Shown in pieces: positions 1 through 11,593 of a DNA stretch of 64,000 nucleotides. The stretch spans positions 744,001-808,000 of the forward strand of contig VFIW01000013.1 in assembly GCA_006386115.1 (NCBI GenBank), given 5' to 3'. The translations under genes and the position numbers were made by a program. The number at the start of each line of letters is the position of its first letter. Position 1 is the stretch's first letter. The notes under the pieces were generated by a model. The model searched no databases. It was not told where the DNA came from and was given only the letters and a program-made list of their open reading frames with translations. The DNA comes from Globisporangium splendens (taxonomy: Eukaryota > Oomycota > Peronosporomycetes > Pythiales > Pythiaceae).

Positions 1-552
1 GAGAAAACAAAACAGTGAGTGAAAGATCGACAGGATCCCCAGAGAAAGCAGTGTCGGCAAGCCCGCATCCAAAGGTGAGAGTTGCAATGGTAGCATGTAC
101 AGTTGCTTGACTGGAAACTTGCGTTCTTGCTGACACTTTCGTTGCTGCTTTAGATTACTGGTGGGGCATCGTTGGAGCGATTTATAGAATGGCGAGACGG
201 GACGTGTCGATCTAGTGGCCGCGATTCCAGTACTCGAAACTCTGAAACACCAGAAGACGATGCAGAAGATCAGGTCGAGCAGTCCAGTGATAAGGTAGAG
301 GATTTTGACGAATTAGAGCGAGAGACAGCGAGTGCACTGTCAAGTCCTCCGCCTCGCACTGTCCGATTCATGATGTTGGCTAAACACATCCAAACGGATC
401 AAGCCAAGGCGAGTGAAAAACGGACACCAGTACCAAGTCCGTCAATGTCCGTCGAATCGCAGCGCTCCAGTCGGTCTGGAGGTCGGAATCTGAACACTGA
501 CAACGTCGATGAGACGATCGTGAACAATATTCTCGCTGAAGCAATCGAGTAG
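1..552 (+). CDS. C-terminal end of an unknown Ser/Glu-rich protein (5' partial)
   Basis: Two exons are visible, 1..74 and 154..552, joined in phase across a 79-nt intron that starts GTGAGA and ends TTTAG. The frame is open to the left window edge, so the start lies outside. The visible 157 residues are rich in Ser, Arg, Glu and Asp, with acidic runs such as EDDAEDQVE and many SP/TP pairs. They look like a disordered tail and no domain is recognisable. The stop is TAG at 550-552. The next gene (VPS11) starts about 290 nt downstream on the same strand. The open frame and clean intron support a real gene; its function cannot be read from this piece. Confidence 0.7.
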
Positions 553-846
553 TAGATTCGGTTGTTGTTGGTAGGACGGATATTGATTCGACTCAGTGCA
601 CTGTCACATTTTGTCAAGTCTTTTGTGGAGCCGGCTCATCTTGACATGGCATCAATGATATAAAATGAAAGAGTGGTTGCTGTACTGCAGATTATTGAAG
701 TAACACTGTGAAGTCGCAGTAAGGTTTTTTCATAATGTCCCTGATTCTGGTGAAAAACCTCGCGAAATCTGGGAAACTCGGGTCTTTTGTGCCGAGACGG
801 GGGGAAGGGGGAACAAATAGGAAGAAGCAGCAGGAAGGAAGGGAAG

Positions 847-3800
847 ATGGCGCAATGGAGACGCTTTGCGTTCTTCGACAAGGAGACGCTCAAGGACGGC
901 AATGGTCTCTGGCTCAAGGTGCGTCGCGTGCTCCCGACTGCGCGCTTTCCAGCAAGGTATTATTTGTTGGATATGAATGCGAACTTCACTCACAGCGTCT
1001 GCGTCTTTGTAGGGAGTTGACATCACGAGCATGAGTGCGAATCGTGGCATGATCTGCGTCGGCGATGGCGACGGATTCATCCACTTGGCCAACCGCCAGC
1101 TGGAGACGCGCAAGTTCCAGGCCCATGAGAACTTTGTGTCCCACGTCGTCATGGTTCGTTTTCTTACCATTCTTTGCTGACCTGCTGGATGAGAGAAGCA
1201 GATCTTTGTCTGATACTTGTGGATGGATACACATGTGTGCGCAGATGAAACGCAGCAACATCCTGGTGTCCATTGGTGACGGTATTGATCCACGCAGTGC
1301 TGAGCTGCGTGCGCAGTCGAGAGCAGTCGCAGATGCAGGAAGATCGGCGAACTCGACTGAAGAAGTGCGTTTGGTGCTTATCTCATTTCACAGGGTGTTT
1401 CCGCACACTATCTCTTCTGACCGTACGCTTATGTATATCACTGTAGATGTTTGCGAGTAAACAGGCAGGAAAGACGACTGCGGTGGTGCGACTGTGGCGA
1501 ACGGACCAGCAAGATCGCGACGGCAAGCCCAAGCTGTTGCAGCAAATCCCTGTGTTTGCCAAGAAAGTGAGTTCTTTCCCTTTTATCCTCGCTGTCATTT
1601 CATATCCAACTAACTTCTTATGCGCGCGATATAGTACCCCGAAGAAGCCGTGACTGCGTTTGCTGTAAACGACGATATCTCGCAACTCGCAGTGGGTCTG
1701 AAAAACGGAGCCGTGATTCTGTTTCGCACAGATCTCAAGCGCCGCTCGGACCGTCCACCTCATCTGCTGCAGCCTGCTGGTCAGTACCCTGTCACGGGGC
1801 TGGAATTTACAAGCAAGCCCGTCACCAACACGGTCTCGCATGTGTTCCTCTACGCGTCGACGCGACGAGGACTCACGTGCTACCACTGCACTCACGACGA
1901 CCCGGCGCTGGTCAAATCCGCTGGTGCTTCAGGACTTCCGCCTCGCACGGTCGTGCTCGATGAACGTGGCGTCGACACGAACTGCTCGTGCGTGAACGAC
2001 GAAGGCGAAATTGCAGTGGGGCAGACGGACGCGGTGTACTTTTACACCACCGAAGATCGTTCGGTGTGCTTTGGCTTTGAAGGCGAGAAGAAGTATCTGC
2101 ACTTTTTCAAGCACTACCTGCTCGTGGCGCACGTGGATCCTCGTGGCCGCCACCAAGTGAACGTGTACGACCTGCAGAACAAATTTATAGCATTCAACTG
2201 GACGCTGACAAACACGACGTCGAAAGGGCCGGCTGGTGGTAGAAAACCTCCAATTGCACCAAACGCGCGGGCACCTGGCGCTCGCTTCGGGCTGGACGAA
2301 ATGGAGGAGATCCGTCACGTGGTGTGCGAGTTTGGCGCCATTTTCGTCGTGTCGTCCGTTGGCCATGTGTATCGCTTGACGGAGAAGGACACGACGTCCA
2401 AATTGGAGATCTTGTTCCGCAAAAACCTCTACTCGATCGCGATCTCGCTGGCATTCAGCTCCAACTACGATATCAACAGCATCATGGATATCTTCCGAAT
2501 GTATGGAGACCACTTGTACCAGAAGGGCGATTACGATGGGTCCCTGCGGCAATACGCGAGAACAATCGGTCATGTAGAGCCTTCGTACGTGATTCGACGT
2601 TTCCTGGATGCCCAGCGCATTCACAATTTGACTGCGTACCTCGAAGCATTGCACGAGAAAGCATTCGCAAACGCAGAGCACACGACGCTGCTGCTCAACT
2701 GCTACACGAAGCTGAAGGACGTAAAGAAACTCGACAAATTCATTCAATTGGATGAGATCGTTGACGGCAAGAAGAACGATCTGAGTGGCGGAGATGCCCT
2801 GAGTGCTGTGAACGGCAGTGGCGCTGCAGGAGACAAGACAGCAAAACGAGACAGCTCGGCCGGGTCTGAAACTGCTCAGAAAGGACCGGGCACCGCTGCG
2901 TTGAACTTCGATGTCGAGACTGCGATTAGTGTGCTGTGGGAGAACTACCCGCAGCATGCGTTGACACTCGCGAAGAAGCACGAGGAGCACAGCTGGTACC
3001 TCAAGATCCAACTGGATCGCATTAGTTACGTGGAATCTGAAGACTCTGTTGCGCTCTCTACCCACGAAAAAGAGCGCGTGGCGGATGCGCTCGAGTACAT
3101 CAAGCACCTGAGTTTCTCGGAAGCCGATTCGAATCTTCGCAAGTACGGTCGCACCCTTGTGACACATTTGCCGGAGCCGACGACGGAGTTGCTGAAGCAG
3201 CTTTGTACGGGGAAGTTTGTGCCGGACAACTCGAAGCTGAAGTCCGATCCTGGTGATTTCTTGCATCTTTTTGTATCGCATCGCGCTCAACTGAAGGAGT
3301 TTTTGCAGTACATTGTGGAAGTTGAGACCGTGAGCAACACGTCAATCGGAAACACGCTTCTGGAAATGGTGCTGAGCGAATCGGCGGATGAGAAAAGGAC
3401 TGAAGAAGAGGTTGAAAATGCGGTCATGGCGATTTTGGACAATCCACGTGTGAAGTACGACGAAGACCACGCTCTGATTCATTTGCAGATGCGTGGTGTG
3501 AAGAAAGGCAAGCGCTACTTGTACAACAAACTGCACATGTACCACATGCTCGTGCAATTCCATATCGAAGAGAATGACGACCAAAGCATTCTTGACGAGG
3601 TGCGGAAACACGGCGAAAAAGACCCAAATCTGTGGTCGTTGGCGTTGAAATACTTTGCTGAGCGCGGCCCGCTTCCCAAGGGAGCTACGACTGGTGAAGA
3701 GTGGAGAGAACTCAAACAGTTGCTAGCGTTGATTGACAGCAACCCGGTCATCCCTCCATTGCAGGTCGTTCAAGTGCTCAGTCAATCGCGTGAACTTCCT

Positions 3801-4274
3801 GTTTCGGTGCTAAAGCAGTACATTGTGAACCAGCTTTTGAACGATGAAAAGAAAATCGAAGAGGATGAAGAGAAGATCAAAGCGTTCAAGGGCGACACGA
3901 AGCAGATGAAGGAAGAGATCACGCAACTCAGCGGCAAAGCGGTGGTCTTCCAAGCGACAAAGTGCGACTTGTGTAACCATGATTTGGATCTCCCGGCCGT
4001 TCACTTTATGTGCCAGCACAGTTTCCACCTCAACTGTATCTCGGAGACCGAGCGCGAATGTATCACGTGCTCCATGGACCATCGTCACATTATGGGACTG
4101 AAGACACAATTGGAACAGAAAGCTGGGAACCACGAACAGTTTTTCAACCAGCTCGAGACGGCAGCCGACGGTTTCCACACGATCGCCGAGTATTTCGGCA
4201 AGGGGATCTTCAAGAGCAACGAAGTCCCCATCGACGACGGATCGTTTGACGCGCGCTTCAGCAACGAATTCTAG
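847..4274 (+). CDS. VPS11: VPS11 homologue, core subunit of HOPS/CORVET tethering complexes
   Basis: Five exons (847..918, 1013..1153, 1245..1364, 1447..1566, 1635..4274) join in phase 0 to give about 1030 residues, a normal VPS11 size. The N-terminus MAQWRRFAFFDKE matches the family start, which fixes the ATG. The first ~400 residues have the character of a beta-propeller, followed by alpha-solenoid (clathrin-repeat-like) sequence, for example FRMYGDHLYQKGDYDGSLRQY. At the C-terminus, residues ~926-965 form a RING-H2 finger (CDLCNHD...CQHSFHLNC...CITC). VPS11 links the class C core and acts in endosome-vacuole fusion; the RING gives it E3 ligase potential. Four small introns sit at the 5' end and the rest is one exon. 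The family assignment is strong. Confidence 0.95.
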
Positions 4275-4424
4275 AGAAGGCATCGTGAGAATGTTGCAGC
4301 TGTTATTTTCTTCAAAAATCGCCGTGGATGTGTGGTTTTCATGTGTTCTTTTTGGTTCCCTGCCCACGTTGTTGGGACTAATATAACAAAAATATCGCGG
4401 GTGTTGATTTGGTTCTCTGTGCGT

Positions 4425-4983
4425 TCAGTCCGTCAGGCCAATCGTGTCTACTGCTTGGTCCAGCTTCCGCTTTCTTGAATTCGGCGGGCATACCACGACC
4501 ACAGGTTGCGCACCTTCAGTCTTCTGCTCTTCTTCTTCGCTGTCAACCAGGTCAATGAGGACGGACGACTTCGGACCCGCTAGTTCGTGCAGCTACGTCT
4601 CCATCAGCGCCTCAAAGGGGAAGAACATGCCAGGCGCATTGGCCGGCCGCACTGCAGCAATGCACACGTGCAGAGGGCAAAGTTAGATCCGCTTGCGATG
4701 CGCGAGACCAAGTTCTGGGGACCAACGCACTCACGTCGGATGTAGATCTTGATACCCTTGTTGACGTTCATGCCGAGCAGGTGCAGGTTCGTGGGGGAAA
4801 AGCTCCTGCAGCCGCCGCACGCGGGAGTGCCGCTGCGTGAGGATCGGAAGCACGTGGGCCGCGATCTGCTCCAGCAGCTTCTGCGTGTCGTCCCGCTGCT
4901 GGCGCCGCACGAGCGCCCGGACCTCGCCGATGGCAAACGACCCCGTACCACCGCCCTGCATCATCGCCCTGCATCATCGCCAT
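4425..4983 (-). pseudogene. WSS1-like (WLM-domain) DNA-protein crosslink protease relic
   Basis: On the minus strand the pieces FAIGEVRALVRR, LLEQIAAHVLPILTQR, NLHLLGMNVNKGIKIYIR and LRPANAPGMFFPFEALMET follow the WLM metalloprotease domain of Wss1 in order. The C-terminus keeps a SUMO-interacting-like VLIDLVDSEEEE, a second hydrophobic PVVVV, and a basic RKRKLD. Lesions: a 13-bp tandem duplication (4953..4965/4966..4978) just after the ATG (4983) shifts the frame; a second frameshift lies at the G run 4792..4796; a TAG at 4593..4595 sits directly before LHEL; and the rest of the HExxH zinc site is missing, so LHELA runs straight into the SIM tail. One intron (GTGAGT..GCAG, between the IYIR and LRPA pieces) still joins in frame. 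With four independent defects this is a dead copy; an intact copy elsewhere would be expected. Confidence 0.82.
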
Positions 4984-6432
4984 TTGGTGTTGGCAGTCAG
5001 TTGGCAATCAAGTGCGAGTGTACTTTCAGTTGACGTGGGTTATGGTTACGAAACGGAGGGGTACGTGACAAGGTTACGCAAGAGTAACCCTGTGCAAAGT
5101 GTACCCATGTCTGCTTCGTGTGCAAACCGTTGACCATGGAAACTCGATTACCGTGACATGCAACCGTGTGTCCAAGCGGTAGCTCCAGCATTGGGTTGCT
5201 GCACAATGGAATGCCACCCACCGTTCATGTCCAACGGAAGGGCTGTTCGTGATGCAGTGCCAAACAGAAACAACGTCTCGACACAGACGCCGGAGCTTAT
5301 CATAATAACGTTGGCTTTCGCATATCCAACGCGCACGGCAACAAGTAGAACTGCACGCCTGCAAGTTAATGCACGTCACTCCACACAAAGTGCTTGTTGC
5401 AGCAGACTGTCGGAATTGCTTGCCATCTGGCGCAAGGCAACTGGTTGCACACAGTTCCAGACGACGTGACTTTCTTGCCAAACTTCAAGCAACCTGTTTC
5501 CTGACAAACAAGAACACATAGCCGATCCAGAAAAACGACCGCGGCAGAAAAAATAGGTACTGTCGGCAACCCCAAGAAAGATGCTGCAAAATTGTGCCTG
5601 ATGAAACGCAATGCGGCACCACACACGCAATAAAGACCGGAATCTTCTAGTCTGCTAATTTGCACGTAAAAATGCACGCACGCTTGAACATGCTTTCCCC
5701 TTGCAATCTCCCGCTTGCATGGATCCCGTTCCCACGGATACCTGGACGCGAATCAACACGGAGCTGCGAAAAATGCGTGCGGGTTATTTTCTTCTTCAAG
5801 CGCCGACATAAATAAGCGGCGAAAGAAAACCAGGATGTTTCAAGTCCACCCATCTCGTGTTGGAACCCCCGCCAGTGACACGCGTGACGTGGCCAGTGTC
5901 GCCACTCCCATTTAACGCGATCCTAGAACGCCGCTAGCGCCATTTCGGTAATTTTTCAAGTCCAGCCAATCAGTCGTCGACGGGGGGCTAGGTAAAGCAT
6001 CCATGACGCGCCGACGTCACGATTTTGACTTCCCACCTGCAAAGCAGCCAATCAGAAGCGAAGAGTCGGGAACAGAGTGGGCTCAAGTGCATCTTGATCG
6101 CAAAAGGGTGGAAAGTCCACCGTTTCATTAAATTCGACAGGGATGCTTGATTACACAGGCAGATTTGTATAAATAATACAAAATAGAGGATAGACCAATA
6201 GAGATAAATGCATTTGTGCAGGGTGCGTCCGATCGTGTTTTCTTGTGCGTGACCAGCCGCGACGCACCGACATGCGCTCATGCAACAATGTCTCGTCGAC
6301 GGAAATTCAAGCGCATCATGGGCTGATCCGGAGAGCGCGAGGTGTTCCTGCTTCCAGTCGCTCACTTTGCAATTTGCCATCGCCTGCGCACGTCAAGTCC
6401 ATTCATTGAGCCGCCTCCTCTGACGACAAGCA
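4984..6432. other. Intergenic stretch, no convincing gene
   Basis: About 1.4 kb with only short, overlapping, low-quality frames on both strands and no domain I recognise. Two GCCAATCAG words at about 5965 and 6044 are spaced ~80 nt apart and could be CCAAT boxes for the small downstream frame at 6433. Nothing else stands out. Confidence 0.5.
5962..6056 (+). promoter_or_regulatory. Pair of CCAAT-box-like words (CAGCCAATCAG)
   Basis: CAGCCAATCAG occurs twice about 80 nt apart. The same core, GGCCAATCAG, occurs on the minus strand at about 8254-8263, upstream of the LYR gene. CCAAT boxes bind NF-Y in other eukaryotes; a promoter role here is inference from the word and its placement only. Confidence 0.3.
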
Positions 6433-6594
6433 TGCTCGACCAACTCAAGACCGTTTTCGTCCAATCGACCTCTGCGGCTTCGTCTGCATCGAAGAGCTCC
6501 GAGCAGCGCTTCGCGACCGCCGCGCTGTCGGTCAAGGAAAGCAAGACCGACGTGTCGTCAGCCTTTGAGCGATCGGGATGGGCGTTCATCTAAA
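6433..6594 (+). CDS. Possible small protein (53 aa), unknown
   Basis: An ATG at 6433 opens a 53-residue frame beginning MLDQLKTVFVQSTSAAS and ending ERSGWAFI. It is rich in Ser and Ala with an alternating charged second half, and has no recognisable family, signal peptide or membrane segment. It lies downstream of two CCAAT-like words in an otherwise gene-free 2 kb, and its codon use resembles neighbouring real genes. The frame could also be opened further upstream without an ATG. Supported only by its openness and context. Confidence 0.3.
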
Positions 6595-6974
6595 CTGATG
6601 ATGGCAGCAAACAGCACAACCGACAAGAAAACTCCAACTCGAGAAAAACTGGAATGCGCTGCGCGACAACGAGATGCCACGAAGACAAACAAACTCGACC
6701 TGACGTTCTCCATGTTCCCGAAAGCAGCGCTTCTCGACGCTTGCTATTTAAATGGTGTAATTGTATACTGTAGTTTCTCCACATTTGAAGTGATGCCAAA
6801 AAGTAATCTATACATATATTTGTCAACATTTGCCCATCAAGTCATTGTTCATTTGTTTCTGTCATTTCGAACGACGATTCGCTTGCCGCGAAAGGTTGTG
6901 TGATATTGTTAGAAGCGTCGTCGTGCTGATATCTACGCTTTCTCCACTATCAAGCACACGCCTGCCGCTTTTTC

Positions 6975-7615
6975 ATGATGCACGTAAAGATCCGCGTGTT
7001 CACGTTTCCATCGAACCCGCGCGAACAAAACTCCTACGTCGTTGGCACGTTCGAGGTACGATGGCTCCCGCACCTGGTTGAGAGACGCTGCTAATAGATA
7101 ATTTGGAACCGCAGGGCGGTCTTTTACCGACCGTCGGGATGCTGAAACTCGAGGAGGACGAGTACGCGACCATCACGTTTGCGCAGTTACGACCGCGCAT
7201 TGAGCTCCAGAATGACAACTTTATGATCTGGTCCGTTGTTCTGATCGCAATCCTGTTCAGTGCACCGTAAAATATCATTTCGCACGTTTTGGCATTGGAT
7301 GCTGTGCTTTTAGGCGGAGTCTCGTGTTTCAAGAAGTGCTCACGATCATCTCGACGTCGCCGAATCCGCACAACTGGCCGCATAGTGCGCTGCAGACGTA
7401 CTGGTTCGGATACTTTGAAGACGTGGAGCAGCTCGTCCCAACCATGCTTCCGGTATTATAAGCTCTTGTTTGCAGCTGCACTTACACAAACAAAACAACA
7501 GAATAACCATGGTGATCTCTTGGTGTTGTGCATTTTGCAGGTCGCGGACGAAGACACGCCCATCAGTAGCTTCCTCAACATGACCACGTCCAAGCAAACG
7601 GGGGATCTCTCCTGA
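6975..7615 (+). CDS. Conserved-looking small protein of unknown function (136 aa)
   Basis: Four exons (6975..7055, 7115..7230, 7314..7452, 7541..7615) join with consistent phases (0, 2, 0) to a 136-residue protein beginning MMHVKIRVFTFPSNPREQN. Introns are 59-88 nt with GT..AG ends. It has beta-strand-like character at the start, then a compact segment with several Trp/Tyr/Phe (HNWPHSALQTYWFGYFEDVEQL) that suggests a folded domain. I recognise no family. There is no signal peptide or membrane segment. It is convergent with the LYR gene, whose stop lies about 185 nt away. The multi-exon structure with no internal stop is the main support. Confidence 0.7.
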
Positions 7616-7799
7616 TCCCGCAGACCCAAGTGGGACCCGTGTGTGAGAAATGCTGCCAGGGGTGTGCGCGCTGCCCTCCCGTGCGGAAACAGTAGGAACA
7701 GGCGCCACAAACGCATTTATACACACACGACGGGATCATTCTCACTTTTAGCGTTTTCTTCATATTGAGATACTGGTTCTTGCACTACTAACGTTGTTC

Positions 7800-8111
7800 T
7801 CATTTCTCGCCGACGACCTTCGCGTTCACTACCGGTCCGCCTGCGGGGGGTCCCTGCCCGACTTCGCGTCCGACGTCCACTTTCCAGGTCATGGACGACG
7901 GGTTCAGGTTGGTGTACTGCGAGAGCTCGACGATGCCCTGGCGCGCAGACTGTACCTTGGTGTGGATCACGCTGGCGTCCGTCAAGTACTTGTTCTCGCG
8001 GAACTCGAGCTTGATGTCCCGGATGATCGCGTTGCGCTTGATGCTCGGGTACTGTGCCGCGAGCTTGAGGATGCGGCGGTAGATGCGCACCACTTCCTTC
8101 GCCTCCGCCAT
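7800..8111 (-). CDS. LYR-motif (LYRM1-like) protein
   Basis: Single exon of 103 residues beginning MAEAKEVVRIYRRILKLA. The IYRRILKLAA helix is the LYR motif, followed by RDIKLEFRENKYLTDASVI, which resembles the F-x-N-K-x-LTD segment of LYRM1-type proteins. LYR proteins are small, usually mitochondrial adaptors that bind acyl carrier protein and help assemble respiratory complexes or deliver Fe-S clusters. The frame stays open upstream to 8213, but the first Met that gives a normal family N-terminus is at 8111. A CCAAT-like word lies about 145 nt upstream. The subfamily is less certain than the LYR assignment. Confidence 0.8.
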   Translation of the reverse strand: MAEAKEVVRIYRRILKLAAQYPSIKRNAIIRDIKLEFRENKYLTDASVIHTKVQSARQGIVELSQYTNLNPSSMTWKVDVGREVGQGPPAGGPVVNAKVVGEK

Positions 8112-8577
8112 CTTGCTTTTGTGTGTGTGGAAGGAAACGTATTGAGCATGTAACGGATACGAACGCATCGTAACTGATACAAACGAACGGAAACCAGGGA
8201 CAGGGACATACACGTTATTAGCTAATCAAACGGCGCTGTCATAAACACTTGCCTCTGATTGGCCAGAACTCTGCGAACGAATCTTCCTGTCGTTTGTGTG
8301 GGGCACTCACTCGTCAAGCCGCCGTCGAGTTCGCTCGGACGGAGTGGAAGCGGGTGGAACTGAATGCTCGCGAGTCCGCCGTCATGAGGTGCGTCGCGCG
8401 TGCGTGTCAGGCAGCAGCGTCCGTGGGAAGCGTGTCCGTCGCTCTCTCCGTACGCGGCTGCTTCTATTGATGCTGCGTTCATGAGACCGCGTGGCGTGGG
8501 GAGCAGTGGACCTCCTCTCCCTTGCATAATCATCGTGGCATCATGGGAAGCGCAGAACTTGTGACTCACGTGGTTAT

Positions 8578-10802
8578 ATGTGCTGCAGTAGAAACAACGG
8601 TTCTGGAAGACGGGGCTCCCGAAAGGACCAATTGCACTTGGTACGTGCGGTGGTTGCTGTTGTGATAAACAACCGGAGTTTGCAGGTACATTGACGTAAA
8701 ATGGAACATGCTGGCATTTGTAGAACCGCACGTTGGATTATGAGATCCGAGCGGGTCGGAACGGCGTGTCGGCAAACCATTTGCTCAACTTCTCGCTTCC
8801 CGAGCGAGAAAAGCAAGTCTACGTGAAGAAGAAGAAGAACACACCGATGCGCACCCAGAACGAGTATCTGCACGCCAAGTACGTCCTTGCGTCAATGTCT
8901 TTTGTCTGATATGGACGCTCGAAAGAGCTCACAATAATTGTATTGCTGCATTGCACAGCTATCGTTTCGTAGTCGCACCATTGAGCGATGATGCGAACAC
9001 GCCATTTTGGGACATGGAAGCGCTAACGGAATGTACGACAATGGGTTGATCAAGCTTTCTCGCTTTTCTCTTTCTCCAAATACGCAATGCCAAGTTGCTG
9101 AGCCATTGGTTTGTTGCCTTGTTTAACAGGGAAAAGCGTGGAGCAAGTGCTGCTGTGGTACGACGAAGCGAGTCCGATGAGCTGTCCGATTTGTTTGGAC
9201 GATTTCCGTGCGCCGAAGATCACCAAGTGCGGCCACATCTTCTGGTGCGTGCCTCTCTTAACTCCATTAAAGATTTTGCTTGCCATTACGACCGGAAGTA
9301 TACTCACATCTGCTTGTTATTGCGCTATTAGCTGGCCGTGCATTTTGCGGTACCTGTCGTTGAGTGACAAGTACTGGCGCCGATGCCCCATGTGCTTTGA
9401 GTCGGTGCAAAAAGGGCAGTTGCGCAGCGTTCGTCTGGATAAAGTGAACTTGCCGCCGCGTGTGAATTCGGACGCGACGTTCCAGTTCCTCCAGCGCAGC
9501 AAGTCGAGTTACTTTCCTCATTTGCGGTCCGATTCCAAGCACGACTCCAATGACCTCAACGCATCTGCCTTGAGCGAGGGCAACAAGAAACGGGCTCGAA
9601 AGCTGCCCAGCGTGTACGATCCAGCAGCGATCTTCTCGCGCATACTGGAATCGTCCCAGGAGTACTTGACGCAACTGCTGTTGGATGAGATGCGCGACCT
9701 GGAAGCACTGGATGCCGAGTTTCGTAGCTCCGGAGACGTTGACAGCCTTCCGTTTGTCGAAGAAGCTATGCGCGCGACGTCTGGACGACTCGCGCAAAAC
9801 GATGGAAGGCAACAAAGTGCCTCCTCGGGGCACGAGGCTGTCAATGGATCTTCACCAGGTGCGAGCTCTGGTGGAGGAGACGAAGACGTGTACTCGTTCT
9901 ACCAACTCTCGAATGGGATCTACGTGGTTCTCCACCCGCTCAATATGAAGTGCCTCATGAAAGAATACGCGGAGCCTAAGCGTAAAGAGAGAGATGCTAA
10001 CCACGAGCACGAAGAACCCGACGATACCGTAAGTACAGTGTGGGCGGACGCTGCATCTCGGTCCTCATCTTCCGAACTACCAACTGGACCGCGCTACGAC
10101 CTGTTGCCGGATACGATCCGTGGACGTATTCTGGACGTGGAACATGTCGTGATGGACGAAGAAATGCAGAAACGGTATCGCTTCTTGAGCCACTTGCCAC
10201 GGTTTTGTGACTTTTACCTCTGCGAACTCGACTTGTCCGGTCAGCTGTCACCAGAAACGCTCGACGCGTTCCGAGGTGAGATCAAGAAACGGGAGAAACA
10301 GCGGAAGCAACGCCAACGCAGCAAGGCGCGGTCTGCGAACTCCCCCGTGTTCAAAGGGGCATTGGCGAGTTTCTCGATCGAGCAAGAAGGGATGTCGTGG
10401 CCAGCTCCTGCCGAAATGTCACTGTCGGATGCATTCCAGGAAGGTCTCAACTTGAATGGGGCGCACGACGAGGGCGATGACCTTGCTGCAGCGCAGACTG
10501 CGTCGGCGTCCACATCCCCTCCTTCACCATACCACACCATGTACGATGCCGAAGGATCTTTTGCGACGATAACGCGTCAGTCCGGTTACTATCCGCCACT
10601 GAGCCGCGCCACCAATAGCGAGTTTAGCGAGGCGGCTCACACGCGATCTCCATCGGTGTGGGGTGCGGCGTCCAGTCCTCCGCCGCTGTTTGACTTGGAC
10701 TTGGACTCGCTGCCGCGCACGAAAGGCAAAGGGAAAAAGGGCGGTGCGGGCAAGAAAGGGGTCGCGCTGTTCTCCACTTCGCAGCAGCGGTCGTACCGCT
10801 AG
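8578..10802 (+). CDS. RNF10/MAG2-type RING-finger E3 ubiquitin ligase
   Basis: Five exons (8578..8640, 8724..8878, 8959..9032, 9130..9244, 9332..10802) join in phase to 625 residues. After a short basic start come NHLLNFSLPERE, NYRFVVAPLSDDANTPFWD and W-x-x-VEQV, the conserved block that precedes the RING in RNF10. The RING (residues ~116-157) reads CPICLDDF..ITKCGHIFCWPCILRYL..CPMC, with the C-G-H-I-F-C-W signature split by an intron inside the second Cys codon. The long C-terminal half is low complexity with Lys-rich patches, and includes a downstream block from LPDTIRGRILDVEHVVMDEE. RNF10 ubiquitinates 40S ribosomal proteins on stalled ribosomes in animals; the same role here is inference. 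The start ATG is the first in frame but was not confirmed. Confidence 0.88.
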
Positions 10803-11593
10803 AGAGGCGACCGAAGCGTGGGTGCTGGGAGTGGGAAGAGCTTTCTACACTTGCATACTTGGCCATCTCTGGATGGAGGCCGTCGTGCTATGCTCACTGT
10901 ATAAAGAACGATGTCTATCGAGTCGTGCATTGGAGTCTTTCATGCACTGAATGATAATAAATTGCAACGCAACGCAAATAGTGTGAATCAAAGGGCGTGA
11001 CTGACATCATCTGCAGTATTACAGTGGAGTGATACTTTGTTGACACCTTACGTGTCGTTGTTTGCAATCGCACTTGAGCTCATGATTACTCTGGACGCGC
11101 GAGCATTGCAGGGAGTCAGTGTCAGCCTCCCTCTCTATCCTTGATACTGCGTACACCACCTGATTGACTTGCAAAGGGGTCATGCAGACCAACAAGCTGG
11201 AACATAATCTCGGTGAGCGTCGGCGTTTATCACCCTCTGCATTCGAGCACAGACTCTCTGTAGGCAATTGGGGCTGCTTCCCAACATGGCTGATTGCCCC
11301 GAGTTCGGAAGCGTGTGATCACTAAAATGGTGAGACATTCGCTTGCATGTTCTTTGTCTGCCTGGAGTGGGATCCGCGGTGATCTGTGGAAGCTTTGACA
11401 TCGATACACCCACTGCATCTGACGCCGGGAAGCGCCATCATCCCCCTCCAGTCGGATTGCTCCCTTGGTCGAGATGTCGCGTCCCTTGCACTGCCATTGC
11501 TGCTGTGCTCCATTCCATGAGGCTGCTGCTGTTTGATGCATTCCACAACTCGCTCTCATCACGCGACGTGTACTTGATCTTCTGCTAGTCAAC
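10803..11593. other. Intergenic, promoter region of the first GH30 gene
   Basis: About 790 nt with only short shadow frames. It must hold the RNF10 terminator region (an AATAAATTG stretch near 10957) and the promoter of the GH30 gene starting at 11594. I see no other gene. Confidence 0.5.

Noticed and set aside
1929..3290. 453-codon minus-strand frame
   Set aside because: It is antisense to the conserved VPS11 exon, Arg/Val-rich with no domain; a shadow of GC-biased third positions.
8222..8731. 169-codon minus-strand frame upstream of RNF10
   Set aside because: Overlaps the first two RNF10 exons, whose phase and motifs are consistent; no domain in the antisense frame.
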